Positions 1 to 8,617 of a DNA stretch of 64,000 nt are shown piece by piece. The DNA is from Mycolicibacterium gadium. GTDB taxonomy: Bacteria; Actinomycetota; Actinomycetes; Mycobacteriales; Mycobacteriaceae. The notes under the pieces were generated by a model. It was not told the DNA's origin. It was given only the letters and a program-made list of their open reading frames with translations, and made no database searches. Location of the stretch: the NCBI RefSeq assembly GCF_010728925.1, contig NZ_AP022608.1, positions 1,612,001 to 1,676,000 on the forward strand. Reading direction: 5' to 3'. The position numbers and the translations under genes are program-made. The number at the start of each line of letters is the position of its first letter. The stretch's first letter is position 1.

Positions 1-608
1 CGGTCGCACAGCTGTGCCGCATAGGGCAGGTCATGCGTGACGATCAACATGGTGGCGTTCAGCCCCGAGAGCGTCTCGGCCAATTCGCGCCGCGCGACCG
101 GGTCCAGGTTCGCCGAGGGCTCGTCGAGCACGAGGATGTCCGGCTGGCAGGCCAGCACGGTGGCCAATGCCGCCCTGCGCCGCTGACCCGCCGACAGATG
201 GGTGGGACTGCGTTCGGCGTCTTCGGTCAACGACACGACCTCAAGCGCGCTCGCCACCCGGGCGGCGAGTTCCTCACCGCGCAACCCGAAATTCGCCGGA
301 CCGAAAGCGACGTCCTGCGCGACCGTCGGCATGAACAACTGGTCGTCGGGGTCCTGGAAGACCAACCCGACGCGCCTACGGATGTCGTGAAGGCTCTTGC
401 GGTTCAGCGGGATTCCGCTGATCTGCACCGACCCGGTCGTCGCGGTCAGGACACCGTTGAGATGCAACATCAACGTCGTCTTTCCCGCCCCGTTGGGTCC
501 GAGCACCGCGATCCGTTCGCCATCGGCCACCTCGAGGTCGACGCCGCCGAGCGCCATATGCCCGTCCGGATAGACGTGGCGCAGCGCCTCGACGCGGATG
601 GCGCTCAC
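1..608 (-). CDS. cbiO: Cobalt/nickel ECF transporter ATP-binding protein CbiO (3' end cut by window edge)
   Basis: ATPase subunit of an energy-coupling-factor metal importer, on the cytoplasmic face with CbiQ. About 202 residues are visible; the C-terminus lies outside the window. The translation shows Walker A (GPNGAGKTT, about residues 36-44), a Q-loop with FQDPDDQLF, the ABC signature LSAGQ followed by RRRAALA, Walker B ILVLDEPSANLDP, and the switch His in VTHDL near the cut end. The GTG start overlaps the cbiQ stop by four bases (GTGA at 605-608), so the two are translationally coupled. The DQLF after the Q-loop is typical of CbiO/EcfA ATPases rather than general importers. Substrate is inferred from the adjoining cbiM and PDGLE genes; Ni rather than Co cannot be excluded. 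Confidence 0.9.
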   Translation of the reverse strand, partial: MSAIRVEALRHVYPDGHMALGGVDLEVADGERIAVLGPNGAGKTTLMLHLNGVLTATTGSVQISGIPLNRKSLHDIRRRVGLVFQDPDDQLFMPTVAQDVAFGPANFGLRGEELAARVASALEVVSLTEDAERSPTHLSAGQRRRAALATVLACQPDILVLDEPSANLDPVARRELAETLSGLNATMLIVTHDLPYAAQLCD

Positions 609-1378
609 AGCGTCACCCAGGCCGTCACCGATACGACGACCGCCGCGGCAGCCGGCAGCATCGCCACCACCCACTGGGACGCCACCGCCCTCGGCGGGGC
701 GCCGATCACCGCGAGATCCGGTGCCCTACCGTCGAATCCACGTGACAACATCGAGGCGTACACCCGCTCGCCGCGTTCGTAGGAGCGCAGGAACAACGCT
801 CCGATGCCAGTCGCGATCGCGCGGGCCTGATGCAGTGCCCGCGGCGAGTCACCGCGCGCGATCCTGGCCATCCGCATACGGCTCACCTCGGCCGCCAGCA
901 GGTCGATGTAACGGATCATCAGAACCAGCACCGATGTCACCACTGCGGGTACGGCCAGCCGGCTCAGCGCGGCGGGTAGCTCGGTTGCGGATGTGGTCGC
1001 GGCGAGGGTCAACGCGGCCGCCACACCGAGTGTGCCCTTGACGACGATGCCCCAGGCCGCCCACAGTCCGGCTACCGAAAGCTGCAGTCCCGCTACATCG
1101 ATGCGCTGCCCGCCCTCGGCGAACGGCAATAGGACGGCGAGCACCAGAAAAGGCGCCTCGATCAACATGCGCGGCAACACCCACCGCAGCGGTATCTGCG
1201 CGAGACGCCACGTCGCGACGATGATCACGGCGTATATCGCAAACGGCCAGAACATTTCCCGGGGCGTGGCGACGACGGCGAGAACGAACACCAGCAGACA
1301 GACGATCTTCACCTCGGCGGGTGTCCGGTGTACGGCCGACTCGTCGTGGCGATACAGCGGATGCGCGCCAGCACCCAT
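605..1378 (-). CDS. cbiQ: Cobalt ECF transporter transmembrane protein CbiQ
   Basis: Integral-membrane T-subunit of the CbiMNQO importer, linking the ATPase to the substrate-binding CbiM. The 257-residue protein has several hydrophobic segments (about 27-60, 70-85, 100-135, 140-160, 235-255). A long amphipathic cytoplasmic stretch contains the EcfT-type coupling motifs: RMRMARIARG near residue 170 and RGERVYASMLSRGF near 205-218 (the A-x-x-x-R-G type signature). It lies 3 bases after the PDGLE gene and overlaps cbiO. Length and motif positions are normal for the family. Confidence 0.9.
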   Translation of the reverse strand: MGAGAHPLYRHDESAVHRTPAEVKIVCLLVFVLAVVATPREMFWPFAIYAVIIVATWRLAQIPLRWVLPRMLIEAPFLVLAVLLPFAEGGQRIDVAGLQLSVAGLWAAWGIVVKGTLGVAAALTLAATTSATELPAALSRLAVPAVVTSVLVLMIRYIDLLAAEVSRMRMARIARGDSPRALHQARAIATGIGALFLRSYERGERVYASMLSRGFDGRAPDLAVIGAPPRAVASQWVVAMLPAAAAVVVSVTAWVTL

Positions 1379-1381
1379 GCG

Positions 1382-1732
1382 TCAGGACTGCTTGTCGTCG
1401 GCAGATCGTCGGCTTCGTGCAATGAGCCAGAATGCCGAGCCTGCGATCACCACGGTGACCACGACGCCGATGATGCCCGCGATCCCGCCGGTGCCGTCCT
1501 GTCCGCGAATGGAGTAGTCGGCCAGCGGTGACGTGGACAGGGCGTGCTCGGACGCGTGTTGTGCAATGCAGTCACCGGTGAGTTGTTCACCGTCGACGGT
1601 TTCTGTCACCTCACAGCCCTGCAGCGTCGCGGAGTCCAACCCGTCGGGGCTGGAACTCGCGAAGTACGAGACAACCCCGGCGATCAGCAGGGTGGCGGCC
1701 GCAAACGCGAGCCAGAACGACCAACGCTTCAT
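1382..1732 (-). CDS. PDGLE-domain membrane protein (CbiN-like subunit)
   Basis: Small membrane component of the cobalt importer. The 116 residues have an N-terminal hydrophobic segment (about 6-25), directly followed by SSPDGLD (28-34), the motif that names the PDGLE domain. An extracytoplasmic loop with two Cys (residues 40 and 55) follows, then a second membrane segment (about 84-104) with a basic tail. This two-helix layout is that of CbiN, the accessory subunit that helps load metal into CbiM. The start codon overlaps the cbiM stop by four bases (ATGA). In many actinobacteria PDGLE is fused to CbiM; here it is a separate gene. Confidence 0.85.
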   Translation of the reverse strand: MKRWSFWLAFAAATLLIAGVVSYFASSSPDGLDSATLQGCEVTETVDGEQLTGDCIAQHASEHALSTSPLADYSIRGQDGTGGIAGIIGVVVTVVIAGSAFWLIARSRRSADDKQS

Positions 1733-2409
1733 GCCGGCACCACCGTCCGGGCGCTGCGCATCAGATAGACGAGGTCAGGGCGCGACCGTGCCACGGCCAT
1801 CACGGTTACGGCAGTGATCAGTCCTTCCCCGACGCCGATCAGCACGTGCGTGCCGAACATGTAGGCGGCCACTGTGTCGAGCGAGGTGGCGCCGGCGCCG
1901 CCGATCGCGTATTCGACGACAAACGCCATTGCCGCGCAGACCGTTCCGATCAGTGCGGCGATGAACGCGATGACGCCGAGCGCGGGGACCGGCAGATCGG
2001 CTTTGCGCCGCCGCGCGATCGCGTACAGCGCCACGGCTGTCCCGTACCCCACGGCGACACCGACGACGGCCATGTTGGTGATGTTGGTGCCCAACGCGGT
2101 GATCCCGCCGTCGGCGAACAGCAGCGACTGCACGATCAAGACGATCGCGATGCACAGCGCACCGGTGTAGGGGCCGACCAGGATCGCGGCCAGGGCACCG
2201 CCGAGCAGGTGCCCGCTGACGCCGGGCAGGATCGGGAAATTGACCATCTGCACGGCGAAGATGAACGCCGCGACGAGACCGGCCAGCGGCACCGTGCGTT
2301 CGTCGAGTTCGGTGCGTGCTTTCGCCGCGCACAATCCGATGGCGGCCACGGCGATGACTCCGAAGATCACCGATGTCGGGGCGTTGACGATGCCGTCGCT
2401 CATGTGCAT
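1729..2409 (-). CDS. cbiM: Cobalt transport substrate-binding membrane protein CbiM
   Basis: S-component that binds Co2+ (or Ni2+) for the ECF importer. I place the start at the ATG giving N-terminus MHMSDG. In characterised CbiM/NikM proteins the free amino group and His2 at this N-terminus are metal ligands, so the seven extra residues from the upstream GTG (2430) would destroy the site. From this start the protein is 226 residues, nearly all hydrophobic helices, and carries the conserved VSGHLLGG segment (about residues 58-65) and the FGTHVLIGVGEG stretch near the C-terminus (about residues 186-197). First gene of the cbiM-PDGLE-cbiQ-cbiO unit. A palindrome 60 bases upstream is the likely control site. 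Confidence 0.9.
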   Translation of the reverse strand: MHMSDGIVNAPTSVIFGVIAVAAIGLCAAKARTELDERTVPLAGLVAAFIFAVQMVNFPILPGVSGHLLGGALAAILVGPYTGALCIAIVLIVQSLLFADGGITALGTNITNMAVVGVAVGYGTAVALYAIARRRKADLPVPALGVIAFIAALIGTVCAAMAFVVEYAIGGAGATSLDTVAAYMFGTHVLIGVGEGLITAVTVMAVARSRPDLVYLMRSARTVVPA

Positions 2410-2468
2410 GGCGACCGTATTCACAACCACCAGGTGAGCCTAGAACCCACACCGAACACCTGTCTAGC

Positions 2469-2482
2469 TGAACAGATGTTCA
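2469..2482. promoter_or_regulatory. Putative ArsR/SmtB-type metal-responsive operator upstream of cbiM
   Basis: A perfect inverted repeat TGAACA-GA-TGTTCA lies between the end of the methyltransferase gene and the cbiM start. The core and 2-base spacing match operators I know for SmtB/NmtR/CzrA-family zinc, nickel and cobalt sensors (12-2-12 repeats centred on TGAA...TTCA). Metal-dependent repression of the importer is inference. The sensor is unknown; an ArsR protein is encoded at 6676-7017. Confidence 0.6.
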
Positions 2483-2501
2483 TGTGTAGGTGTCGGCCGT
2501 C

Positions 2502-3332
2502 CTAACGCTTGGTGGCGGTGGTCAACAAGTATTCGGCCTCCCAGACGGCGCGCTGATCGTCGCCCCGGTTCCAGCTGGTGAGGAACTCGAGGAAGTCACG
2601 ATCGAGGGCCTCGATCCGGTCGGGGGCGTCCGCGTTGAACCTGTATGCGGCGATCGTCGGCCCGTAGTTGCTCTTCCAGTACTCCCGGAACTGCGTGGGC
2701 TCGGTGCAGTGGTCGAGCATCACGGTCTGCCGCCACATCGTCAGATCGCTGACGCGATCTCCGAACAACTCGCGGACGTGATCCTCCGAACCCCACAACG
2801 GGGCGGGGCTGGCTCCGGGCGGAGGCGGCGGGGCATACGGCTTCATCGTCTTGAACAGGTTGCCGATGAACCCTTCGGGCGTCCAGCTGAGCAGGGCGAT
2901 CGTGCCGCCACGACGGGTGACCCGGACCAACTCGTCGGCGGCCGCCTGGTGGTGCGGCGCGAACATTACCCCGACACACGAGATGACGGCGTCGAAGCTG
3001 TTGTCGGCGAACGGAAGAGCCTCCGCATCCGCTTCCACCCATTCCAGCTCGACCCCCCGGCGCGTGGCAATGGCACGCCCGGCGTCGAACAGCTCCGGTG
3101 TCAGATCGCTCGCCGTGACGATTGCGCCCGCCTCGGCGGCGGGGATGGCGGCGTTACCCGAGCCCGCGGCCACGTCCAGGACGTGGTCACCCGGCTTCAC
3201 GCCGCTCGCGCGGACGAGTTCGACCCCCAGCGCGGGAATGAGTTCCGCGGCGACGGCCGCGTAATCTCCCGACGCCCACAGCGCCCGGTGCTTGGCCTTG
3301 AGCTGACGATCATTTGTCGCGGTGCTGGTCAT
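2502..3332 (-). CDS. Class I SAM-dependent methyltransferase (UbiE/COQ5-like fold)
   Basis: Predicted cytoplasmic methyltransferase of 276 residues. Motif I is VLDVAAGSGNAAI (about 51-63), an acidic residue ends the second strand (ASDLTPELFD), and the post-II region has ADAEALPFADNSFDAVI (about 101-117), as in the Methyltransf_11/UbiE group. The C-terminal half (proline-rich PPPPPG loop, then helical) is where substrate specificity would sit and gives no clear clue. A purine-rich AAGGAAGAAGGA stretch lies directly before the ATG. It is the gene immediately upstream of the cobalt importer on the same strand, but the operator in between argues for separate control. Substrate unknown. Confidence 0.8.
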   Translation of the reverse strand: MTSTATNDRQLKAKHRALWASGDYAAVAAELIPALGVELVRASGVKPGDHVLDVAAGSGNAAIPAAEAGAIVTASDLTPELFDAGRAIATRRGVELEWVEADAEALPFADNSFDAVISCVGVMFAPHHQAAADELVRVTRRGGTIALLSWTPEGFIGNLFKTMKPYAPPPPPGASPAPLWGSEDHVRELFGDRVSDLTMWRQTVMLDHCTEPTQFREYWKSNYGPTIAAYRFNADAPDRIEALDRDFLEFLTSWNRGDDQRAVWEAEYLLTTATKR

Positions 3333-3410
3333 GATTCCTTCTTCCTTGGTTGGTTTGTGGCGGAATGGTTGCGAACCAGGCGGGCAGTGGCACCCCGCCT
3401 GGCCAACGGC

Positions 3411-3680
3411 TTACCCCAGGCAATGCCTGTTGTAGTTCGCCTTTGCCTGGCCGGCAAGCGACATCCAGTCGCGATATGCCCTGTCGTCGCCCTGCGCACG
3501 CGCCACCCTGGCCGCGCTCATGCTGCTTTCGAACGAATGCAGATATCGATCGCAGTTCGGGCTCTCGATCGGCCTCGCGTTGGCCGTGCCCGTGGCGAGG
3601 AGGGCGGTCACCGGCGTCGCGAGGGTCGCCGACAGCAGCGCCGCCGCCATCGCTCGTTTGAACATTCCGCGGTTCTCCAT
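3411..3680 (-). CDS. Small secreted protein, unknown function
   Basis: An 89-residue protein with a clear signal peptide: MENRGMFKR basic start, hydrophobic core (about 10-31) and a likely signal-peptidase site after TANA (residue 35). The mature part of about 54 residues has two cysteines (CDRY near 43 and CLG at the C-terminus), which could form one disulfide, and an SAARVARAQGDDRAYRDWM helix. A strong ribosome binding site (AAAGGAGA, 7 bases before ATG) supports both the gene and this start. I recognise no family; mycobacteria encode many such small two-Cys secreted proteins. It is monocistronic between the SARP gene and the methyltransferase. Confidence 0.7.
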   Translation of the reverse strand: MENRGMFKRAMAAALLSATLATPVTALLATGTANARPIESPNCDRYLHSFESSMSAARVARAQGDDRAYRDWMSLAGQAKANYNRHCLG

Positions 3681-3798
3681 GTTGTGTCTCCTTTGCTTCC
3701 GCTCAACGGCTGATTCCGGTGAGCTCGTGACGACAACACCGTCGCGTGCGGAGGTTCGGCAGACATTGGACGATCGTGAAATGTCCTGGTCAAAAGGG

Positions 3799-6675
3799 CT
3801 AGGCCGGATGCGAGGCGTAGCGAACCAGACTCGCGCGGGCCAGCACCACTGCCTCGGATGGGCTCAGGGCGCCCTGCTGTTGCTCGCCGATCGCCCTGGT
3901 TTGGTCCTCCTCGAGTGGCGAGAGCCTTTTCGCGCCGACGAGCGCATGATGCAATGCGACGGCATTGTCGTGCGCGCCCATTCGGGCCAGGAAGCGCGTG
4001 ACGTAGCGGACGTTGAGCCACTGCTGACTCCAATCGCCCACCCGGTCCCAGTGGTCGAGCACCTCGATGAGAGCCTGCGCCGCGATCGACGGGTCGCCGT
4101 GCACCGCGCGGGTAGCCGCCGCCTCCATCAGCGCGATCCCGTGCCACCAGAAGTTCTGCACCGAGGCGGCGAGTTCGGCGGCGCTGTCGAACAACACCAG
4201 CGCCCGGTCCGGATCGGATTTCTTGAGCACCAGGCCAAGGGCGTAACGCCCCATGGACCGCGCCGTCGGATTCGCGGTTTCCTCGGCCACTCGCAGCGAT
4301 TCCTCCGCGGCGTCGATGCCGTCATCCGGGGTGCGCATCGCGGCATGGCAGATCGAAACGTAGAACAGCGTCCACACCAATCGAATCGGGTCGTCATCGC
4401 GTCGTGCGCGCGCCACCTCACTGTCGTAGTGCGCCAAGGCCGTAGCCGCATCGCCCTGGTAGAGCGCGACGTCGGCCAGTACGTCACCCGGATAAGCGAC
4501 GCGTCCGTTACCTCGCCCCGGTACTCGTCCGTCCGCGAGCGAGGCCAGCGACACCGCTGAGGTGAAGTCACCGCGGTTCCACGCGCCCCGCGCGGCGAAA
4601 CCGACGGCTGCGACATACAGAGGGTGGTTGCTGTCGGCCAACTCGACGAGACGTTCCGCCCAGCCGGACGACTCGTAACCTATTCGCAGATGGACGAATT
4701 CGGGCAGTGCCGTGACCAGCCGTAGCGCGGTGTCGAGGTCGGATGCCGCCATCAAGTGCTCGAACGCGGTGCGCAGATTGTCGTAGTCGGGCAGCATCCG
4801 CTCGACCCACATCTGCTCGTCGCGCCCTTGGGTGCCCGCAGCGGCACGCTCGGCCAGCACCGTGAAGTAGACCGAATGACGCTTCGCGTATTGCGCGTCA
4901 AGGTTGCTGTCCCGCAAGCGGTCCCGACCGTATGCACGCAGGGTCTCCAGGATGCCGTACCGCGAAGTTCGCGTGCCTCCCCGTGCGGTGACCATTGACT
5001 TGTCGATGAGTCCCGTCAGTAGGTCGAGAGTGTCGTCCTCGTCGGCTCCCTCGTCACTGCAGACGCCGTGTGCGGCTTCGATGTCGAAACCACCCGCAAA
5101 GACCGACAGCCGCGCGAACAGGGTCCGCTCGGGCTCTGAGAGAAGGTGATAGGACCAATCGATGGTCGCCGAAAGGCTCTGCTGGCGTGGATGGGTCCCG
5201 CGCGCCCCGCCGGCCAGCATTCGCAGACGGTCCAGCCGGCGGGCCACCTCGAGGCTGCTCATCGCGCGCATCCGGGCCGCGGCCAATTCGATTGCCAAGG
5301 GCAGGCCATCGAGCCGTCTGCAGATCTCGGCCACCGCCCCGACCGGTTCGCGTTCGAGGTCGAAATCAGACCGCGTCGCCTTCGCCCGATCGGCGAACAG
5401 TTCCGTCGCGTCGTCGACGGGTAGTGGTTCCACAGCGATGATGCGCTCCCCGGCAAGACCGAGCGCTTCCCTGCTGGTGGCCAGCACCGTGATCCCGGGG
5501 CACTCGCCCGTTATCCGGTCGAGCAGCAGCGCCGCATCTTCCAGAACGTGTTCGCAGTTATCGATGACCAGCAGCATGTTGTGTGCGCGGAGGTACTCGA
5601 TGACCGTGTCGTCGATACCGAGCCCCTGCTGCTGCTGTAGGCGCAGCGCCGCCGCGACCGCATGTGCCACAGCCGATCCGTCCTCGATCGGCGCCAGTTC
5701 GCAGATCGACACACCGTCGGCGAAACGTGCCTGTTCTCGCGCGGCCGCTTCCAGTGCCAATCGCGTCTTCCCCACTCCGCCGACGCCGGTCAATGTCACC
5801 AGCGGACTGTCGGCCAGCGCCGCGCAGATGTCCGAGATATCGCGTCCCCGACCGACGAAGCTGGTGGTGCGTCGCGGAAGTCCGGCCAATGGGCGCGTGG
5901 CGACGCGCACGGGTAGTGCCGGCTCACCATCGAGGATTTGCTGGTGTACCGATTGCAGCAGCGGGCTGGGATCGACACCGAGTTCGTCAACGAGCTTTTC
6001 GCGCGTCTTCCGGTACGTCTCAAGGGCTTCGGCCTGTCTGCCGCTGCGGTATTGCGCGAGCATCAGCTGCCCGGCCAACCGCTCGTCGAGCGGATGAGTC
6101 AGCGCGGCGGCCGTCAGCTCGGCGAGCAGTTCGCTATGACGACCGGCACGCAACGCAGCGTCGTTGCGGTCGAGCATCGCCGAAAACCGCTCCAGCAGAA
6201 GCGAGTCCCGAACATCGTTCATCCACGGGGTGTCCAGCGCGGTGAAAGGCTCACCACGCCAGAGTTTCAGGGCGGCGTCGAATGCGGTGGCCGATGCGGC
6301 AGCATCCGCCAGTGCGCGGGCTGCTTCAACCGACCGCCTGAAGCGATGCAGGTCAACGGACATCGGGTCGGCGTGAAGGGTGTAGCCCCCGGGACTCCGC
6401 ACGATCGCCACATCTTCGGCGCCCCCGAGGGACTGGCGCAAGCGCGATACATAGGCGGCCAGCGCGTTACGGGACCTGGACGGCGTCTCGCTCGCCCACA
6501 CGCGGTCGATGAGTTGATCGGCGGTGACCGCGTGGTTGACGTCGACGAGGAGCGCGACGAGAACGCAGCGCTGCCGGGCATGCCCGACGTCGAGGTGCTG
6601 CCCGTCGGACCGGACCTCGACGTCGCCGAGTAGCCGGAACTCCACCTTCACGCCTACAGCTTTCCGCTTACTCAC
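3799..6675 (-). CDS. SARP/AfsR-type transcriptional regulator with NB-ARC ATPase and TPR-like C-terminus
   Basis: Large (958 residues) cytoplasmic activator. Residues about 12-102 form an OmpR-like winged-helix DNA-binding domain, about 110-250 the bacterial transcriptional activation domain (TPR-like, ending in ELGVDPSPLLQSVH). Residues about 272-560 form an NB-ARC/STAND ATPase with Walker A GVGGVGKT (297-304), Walker B LLVIDNCEH (368-376) and a GLPLAIELAAARM motif. The rest is alpha-helical repeats that probably sense a ligand or partner. The GTG start abuts the stop of the upstream arsR-like gene with no spacing (TGA then GTG), so translation is coupled. Such regulators switch on metabolic clusters in actinomycetes; the target here is unknown. 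Confidence 0.85.
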   Translation of the reverse strand: MSKRKAVGVKVEFRLLGDVEVRSDGQHLDVGHARQRCVLVALLVDVNHAVTADQLIDRVWASETPSRSRNALAAYVSRLRQSLGGAEDVAIVRSPGGYTLHADPMSVDLHRFRRSVEAARALADAAASATAFDAALKLWRGEPFTALDTPWMNDVRDSLLLERFSAMLDRNDAALRAGRHSELLAELTAAALTHPLDERLAGQLMLAQYRSGRQAEALETYRKTREKLVDELGVDPSPLLQSVHQQILDGEPALPVRVATRPLAGLPRRTTSFVGRGRDISDICAALADSPLVTLTGVGGVGKTRLALEAAAREQARFADGVSICELAPIEDGSAVAHAVAAALRLQQQQGLGIDDTVIEYLRAHNMLLVIDNCEHVLEDAALLLDRITGECPGITVLATSREALGLAGERIIAVEPLPVDDATELFADRAKATRSDFDLEREPVGAVAEICRRLDGLPLAIELAAARMRAMSSLEVARRLDRLRMLAGGARGTHPRQQSLSATIDWSYHLLSEPERTLFARLSVFAGGFDIEAAHGVCSDEGADEDDTLDLLTGLIDKSMVTARGGTRTSRYGILETLRAYGRDRLRDSNLDAQYAKRHSVYFTVLAERAAAGTQGRDEQMWVERMLPDYDNLRTAFEHLMAASDLDTALRLVTALPEFVHLRIGYESSGWAERLVELADSNHPLYVAAVGFAARGAWNRGDFTSAVSLASLADGRVPGRGNGRVAYPGDVLADVALYQGDAATALAHYDSEVARARRDDDPIRLVWTLFYVSICHAAMRTPDDGIDAAEESLRVAEETANPTARSMGRYALGLVLKKSDPDRALVLFDSAAELAASVQNFWWHGIALMEAAATRAVHGDPSIAAQALIEVLDHWDRVGDWSQQWLNVRYVTRFLARMGAHDNAVALHHALVGAKRLSPLEEDQTRAIGEQQQGALSPSEAVVLARASLVRYASHPA

Positions 6676-7017
6676 TCACCCGTGCCGGGCGCCGATCCAG
6701 TGCAACAGATCGTGGACGATCTCGTCCTCGAGGCGGTAGCTCACCGCCCGACCGACCCGGGTGGAGCTCACCCAGCCCTGCTGGCGCAGCACCCGCAGCG
6801 CCTGCGACACGGCGTTCTCGGACCGTCCGAGCACCGAGGCAAGGTCACCGACGTTGATGCCGGGTGCGCGGTGTAGGACGAGCAGGATCTCCAGCCGATG
6901 CGGGTCGGAGAGCAGGTCGAACCGCTGCGCCCAGCCGCCGGTGTCGACGTCGGCGAGCGCCGACGATGCCCGTCGCACCACCGCATCGACGCCCGCGTGG
7001 CCACCTGCTTCCACCAT
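6676..7017 (-). CDS. ArsR-family winged-helix repressor
   Basis: A 113-residue HTH_5 protein. The core LLSDPHRLEILLVLHRAPGINVGDLASVLGRSENAVSQALRVLRQQGWVSSTRVGRAVSYRLED (about 35-97) has the classical recognition helix and wing of ArsR/SmtB regulators. There is no Cys anywhere and no ELCVCD motif, so an alpha3 arsenic/cadmium thiolate site is absent. The C-terminal helix has D-x-x-H-D-x-x-H spacing (DEIVHDLLHWIGARHG), which could supply an alpha5-type site for Zn, Ni or Co; this is inference. It is transcribed ahead of, and coupled to, the SARP gene. It is a candidate sensor for the operator in front of cbiM. Confidence 0.85.
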   Translation of the reverse strand: MVEAGGHAGVDAVVRRASSALADVDTGGWAQRFDLLSDPHRLEILLVLHRAPGINVGDLASVLGRSENAVSQALRVLRQQGWVSSTRVGRAVSYRLEDEIVHDLLHWIGARHG

Positions 7018-7078
7018 CCGTCAAATCTAACCCCCCTGGCAGCCCGGATGACCGCGATGACGTTCGTGTTCACGCCGG

Positions 7079-7828
7079 CTAGTCGAGGAACCCGTGCAGC
7101 AGAGTGGCCGAGCCTTCGACGTGGGCGAGCATGGCCGATGCCGCACCCTCACTGTCGCCGGCCAGGATCGCGATCACGATCGCCTCGTGTTGCTCGTCGG
7201 AGTGCGCGATGTTGCGCGGCAGCAACGGGATCTGGTCCAGCAAGACATTGAGGCGCATTCTGTTCTCGGCCACCAACGGCACCAACGACGGCGATCCGGC
7301 GGCCTCGGCGATGGCGAGATGCAGCCTCGAATCCAGTCGGCGGTAGTCGCCGGGCGCGGCGCCGCGGACATCACGCAGACGCGCCCACAGCTCCTCGCGT
7401 TCGGGTGCCGTCAGGGTCCGGTTGGCGGCCAGCCGCGCCGCTCCGACCTCGAGTATCTCCCGCAGCCGTAACGCGTCGTCGATCTGGGCGCGTGTCACCG
7501 CGTCGGTGTCCTGGGTGTGCCTCGGCAACTCATCGGCGAGGAAGGTGCCGCCGTAGCGGCCTCGCCGCGACACCAGATACCCGGCGTCGGCCAGCGACTT
7601 GATGGCCTCCCGCACGGTGTCGCGGCTGACGCCCAGCCGCGATGCCAGCTCGCGCTCGGGCGGCAGCGATTCGCCGGGGGCGAGCACGCCGAGCCGGATG
7701 GTCTGCAGGAGCCTCCCGACCGTGTCCTCGAACGCGTTCCCGGGCCGAACCGGGCGCAGCAGAGCCTCGCTCGCCGCTGGGGCGGCGAATCCAGCCTTGG
7801 CCAGCGGTACGTCCGGATCCGCAGTCAT
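7079..7828 (-). CDS. GntR-family regulator, FadR subfamily (FCD domain)
   Basis: A 249-residue repressor-type protein. The N-terminal winged helix (about 34-100) contains PPERELASRLGVSRDTVREAIKSLADAGYL, the GntR signature. The C-terminal all-helical FCD domain (about 112-245) holds the expected metal/ligand residues: D-x-x-x-H in DSRLHLAIAE, H in DEQHEAIV and H in LAHVEGS. It is the last gene of the glnA4-hydrolase-aldC-SDR operon, 15 bases downstream of the SDR, so it is the likely local regulator of that operon and of the divergent permease. The effector is probably an acid intermediate of that pathway, by analogy with FCD proteins; not shown here. Confidence 0.88.
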   Translation of the reverse strand: MTADPDVPLAKAGFAAPAASEALLRPVRPGNAFEDTVGRLLQTIRLGVLAPGESLPPERELASRLGVSRDTVREAIKSLADAGYLVSRRGRYGGTFLADELPRHTQDTDAVTRAQIDDALRLREILEVGAARLAANRTLTAPEREELWARLRDVRGAAPGDYRRLDSRLHLAIAEAAGSPSLVPLVAENRMRLNVLLDQIPLLPRNIAHSDEQHEAIVIAILAGDSEGAASAMLAHVEGSATLLHGFLD

Positions 7829-7843
7829 GATTCCTACCGGCCG

Positions 7844-8617
7844 CTAGAGAGGGGTCACGTACGCCGAGCTGATGCCGCCGTCGACCAGGAAGGTCGACCC
7901 CGTGATGAACGAGGAGTCGTCGCTGGCCAGGAATGCGACGGCCGCGGCCAGCTCCTCCGGCTCTGCGAACCGGCCGACGGGAATGTGGACCAGCCGGCGC
8001 GCCGCACGTTCGGGATCCTTTGCGAACAGTTCCTGCAGCAGCGGTGTGTTCACCGGTCCGGGGCACAGCGCGTTCACGCGAATCCCTTGACGCGCGAACT
8101 GCACTCCCAGTTCACGGGACATCGCAAGGACGCCGCCCTTGGATGCGGTATAGGAGATCTGCGATGTCGCCGACCCCATCACCGCCACGAACGACGCGGT
8201 GTTGATAATCGACCCTTTCTGCTGCGGAACCATGTGGCGCAGTGCGGCTTTGGAACAGAAGAACACCGACTTCAGGTTGATGTCCTGCACCCGTTGCCAT
8301 GCGTCGATACCCGTGGTCTCGATGAGGTCGTCTTCCGGCGGGCTGATACCCGCGTTGTTGAAGGCGATGTCGACAGAACCGTGCGTCTCGGCGGCCGTAT
8401 CGAACAGGGCATCCACCGCGGCCTGATCTGAGACATCCACCTGGACGAAGGTTCCGTTGAGGTCGTCCGCAACGGATTTCCCGGTCGTCGGATCGATGTC
8501 ACCGATGACGACGGTGGCGCCCTCGGCGCGCATCCGCTTGGCGCTCGCCAGCCCGATCCCGCTGGCGCCGCCGGTGATCACGGCGACCTTGCCCGCCAGT
8601 CGCTGGGTCAGATCCAT
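7844..8617 (-). CDS. SDR-family NAD(P)-dependent oxidoreductase (Rv2857c-like)
   Basis: Classical short-chain dehydrogenase of 257 residues. The nucleotide site is TGGASGIG (about 15-22), an acidic residue after strand 2 (GDID) favours NAD(H), NNAG is near residue 89, and the catalytic Ser, Tyr and Lys are visible as NTAS-x-YTASK (Ser about 139, Y-x-x-x-K about 155-159). A PGPVNTPL loop and a C-terminal ITGSTFLVDGG complete the family pattern. Its ATG overlaps the aldC stop by one base. Position and order match Rv2857c next to aldC and glnA4 in M. tuberculosis. Probable role: oxidising an alcohol or hydroxy intermediate of the gamma-glutamylated amine pathway; substrate not established. Confidence 0.88.
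   Translation of the reverse strand: MDLTQRLAGKVAVITGGASGIGLASAKRMRAEGATVVIGDIDPTTGKSVADDLNGTFVQVDVSDQAAVDALFDTAAETHGSVDIAFNNAGISPPEDDLIETTGIDAWQRVQDINLKSVFFCSKAALRHMVPQQKGSIINTASFVAVMGSATSQISYTASKGGVLAMSRELGVQFARQGIRVNALCPGPVNTPLLQELFAKDPERAARRLVHIPVGRFAEPEELAAAVAFLASDDSSFITGSTFLVDGGISSAYVTPL

Noticed and set aside
2410..2501. Cobalamin riboswitch before cbiM
   Set aside because: The gap is only 92 bases and lacks a recognisable B12 box; a metalloregulator palindrome is present instead.
3520..4560. 346-codon plus-strand frame opposite the SARP and small secreted genes
   Set aside because: Shadow frame; composition is not protein-like and it spans the promoter of the secreted-protein gene.
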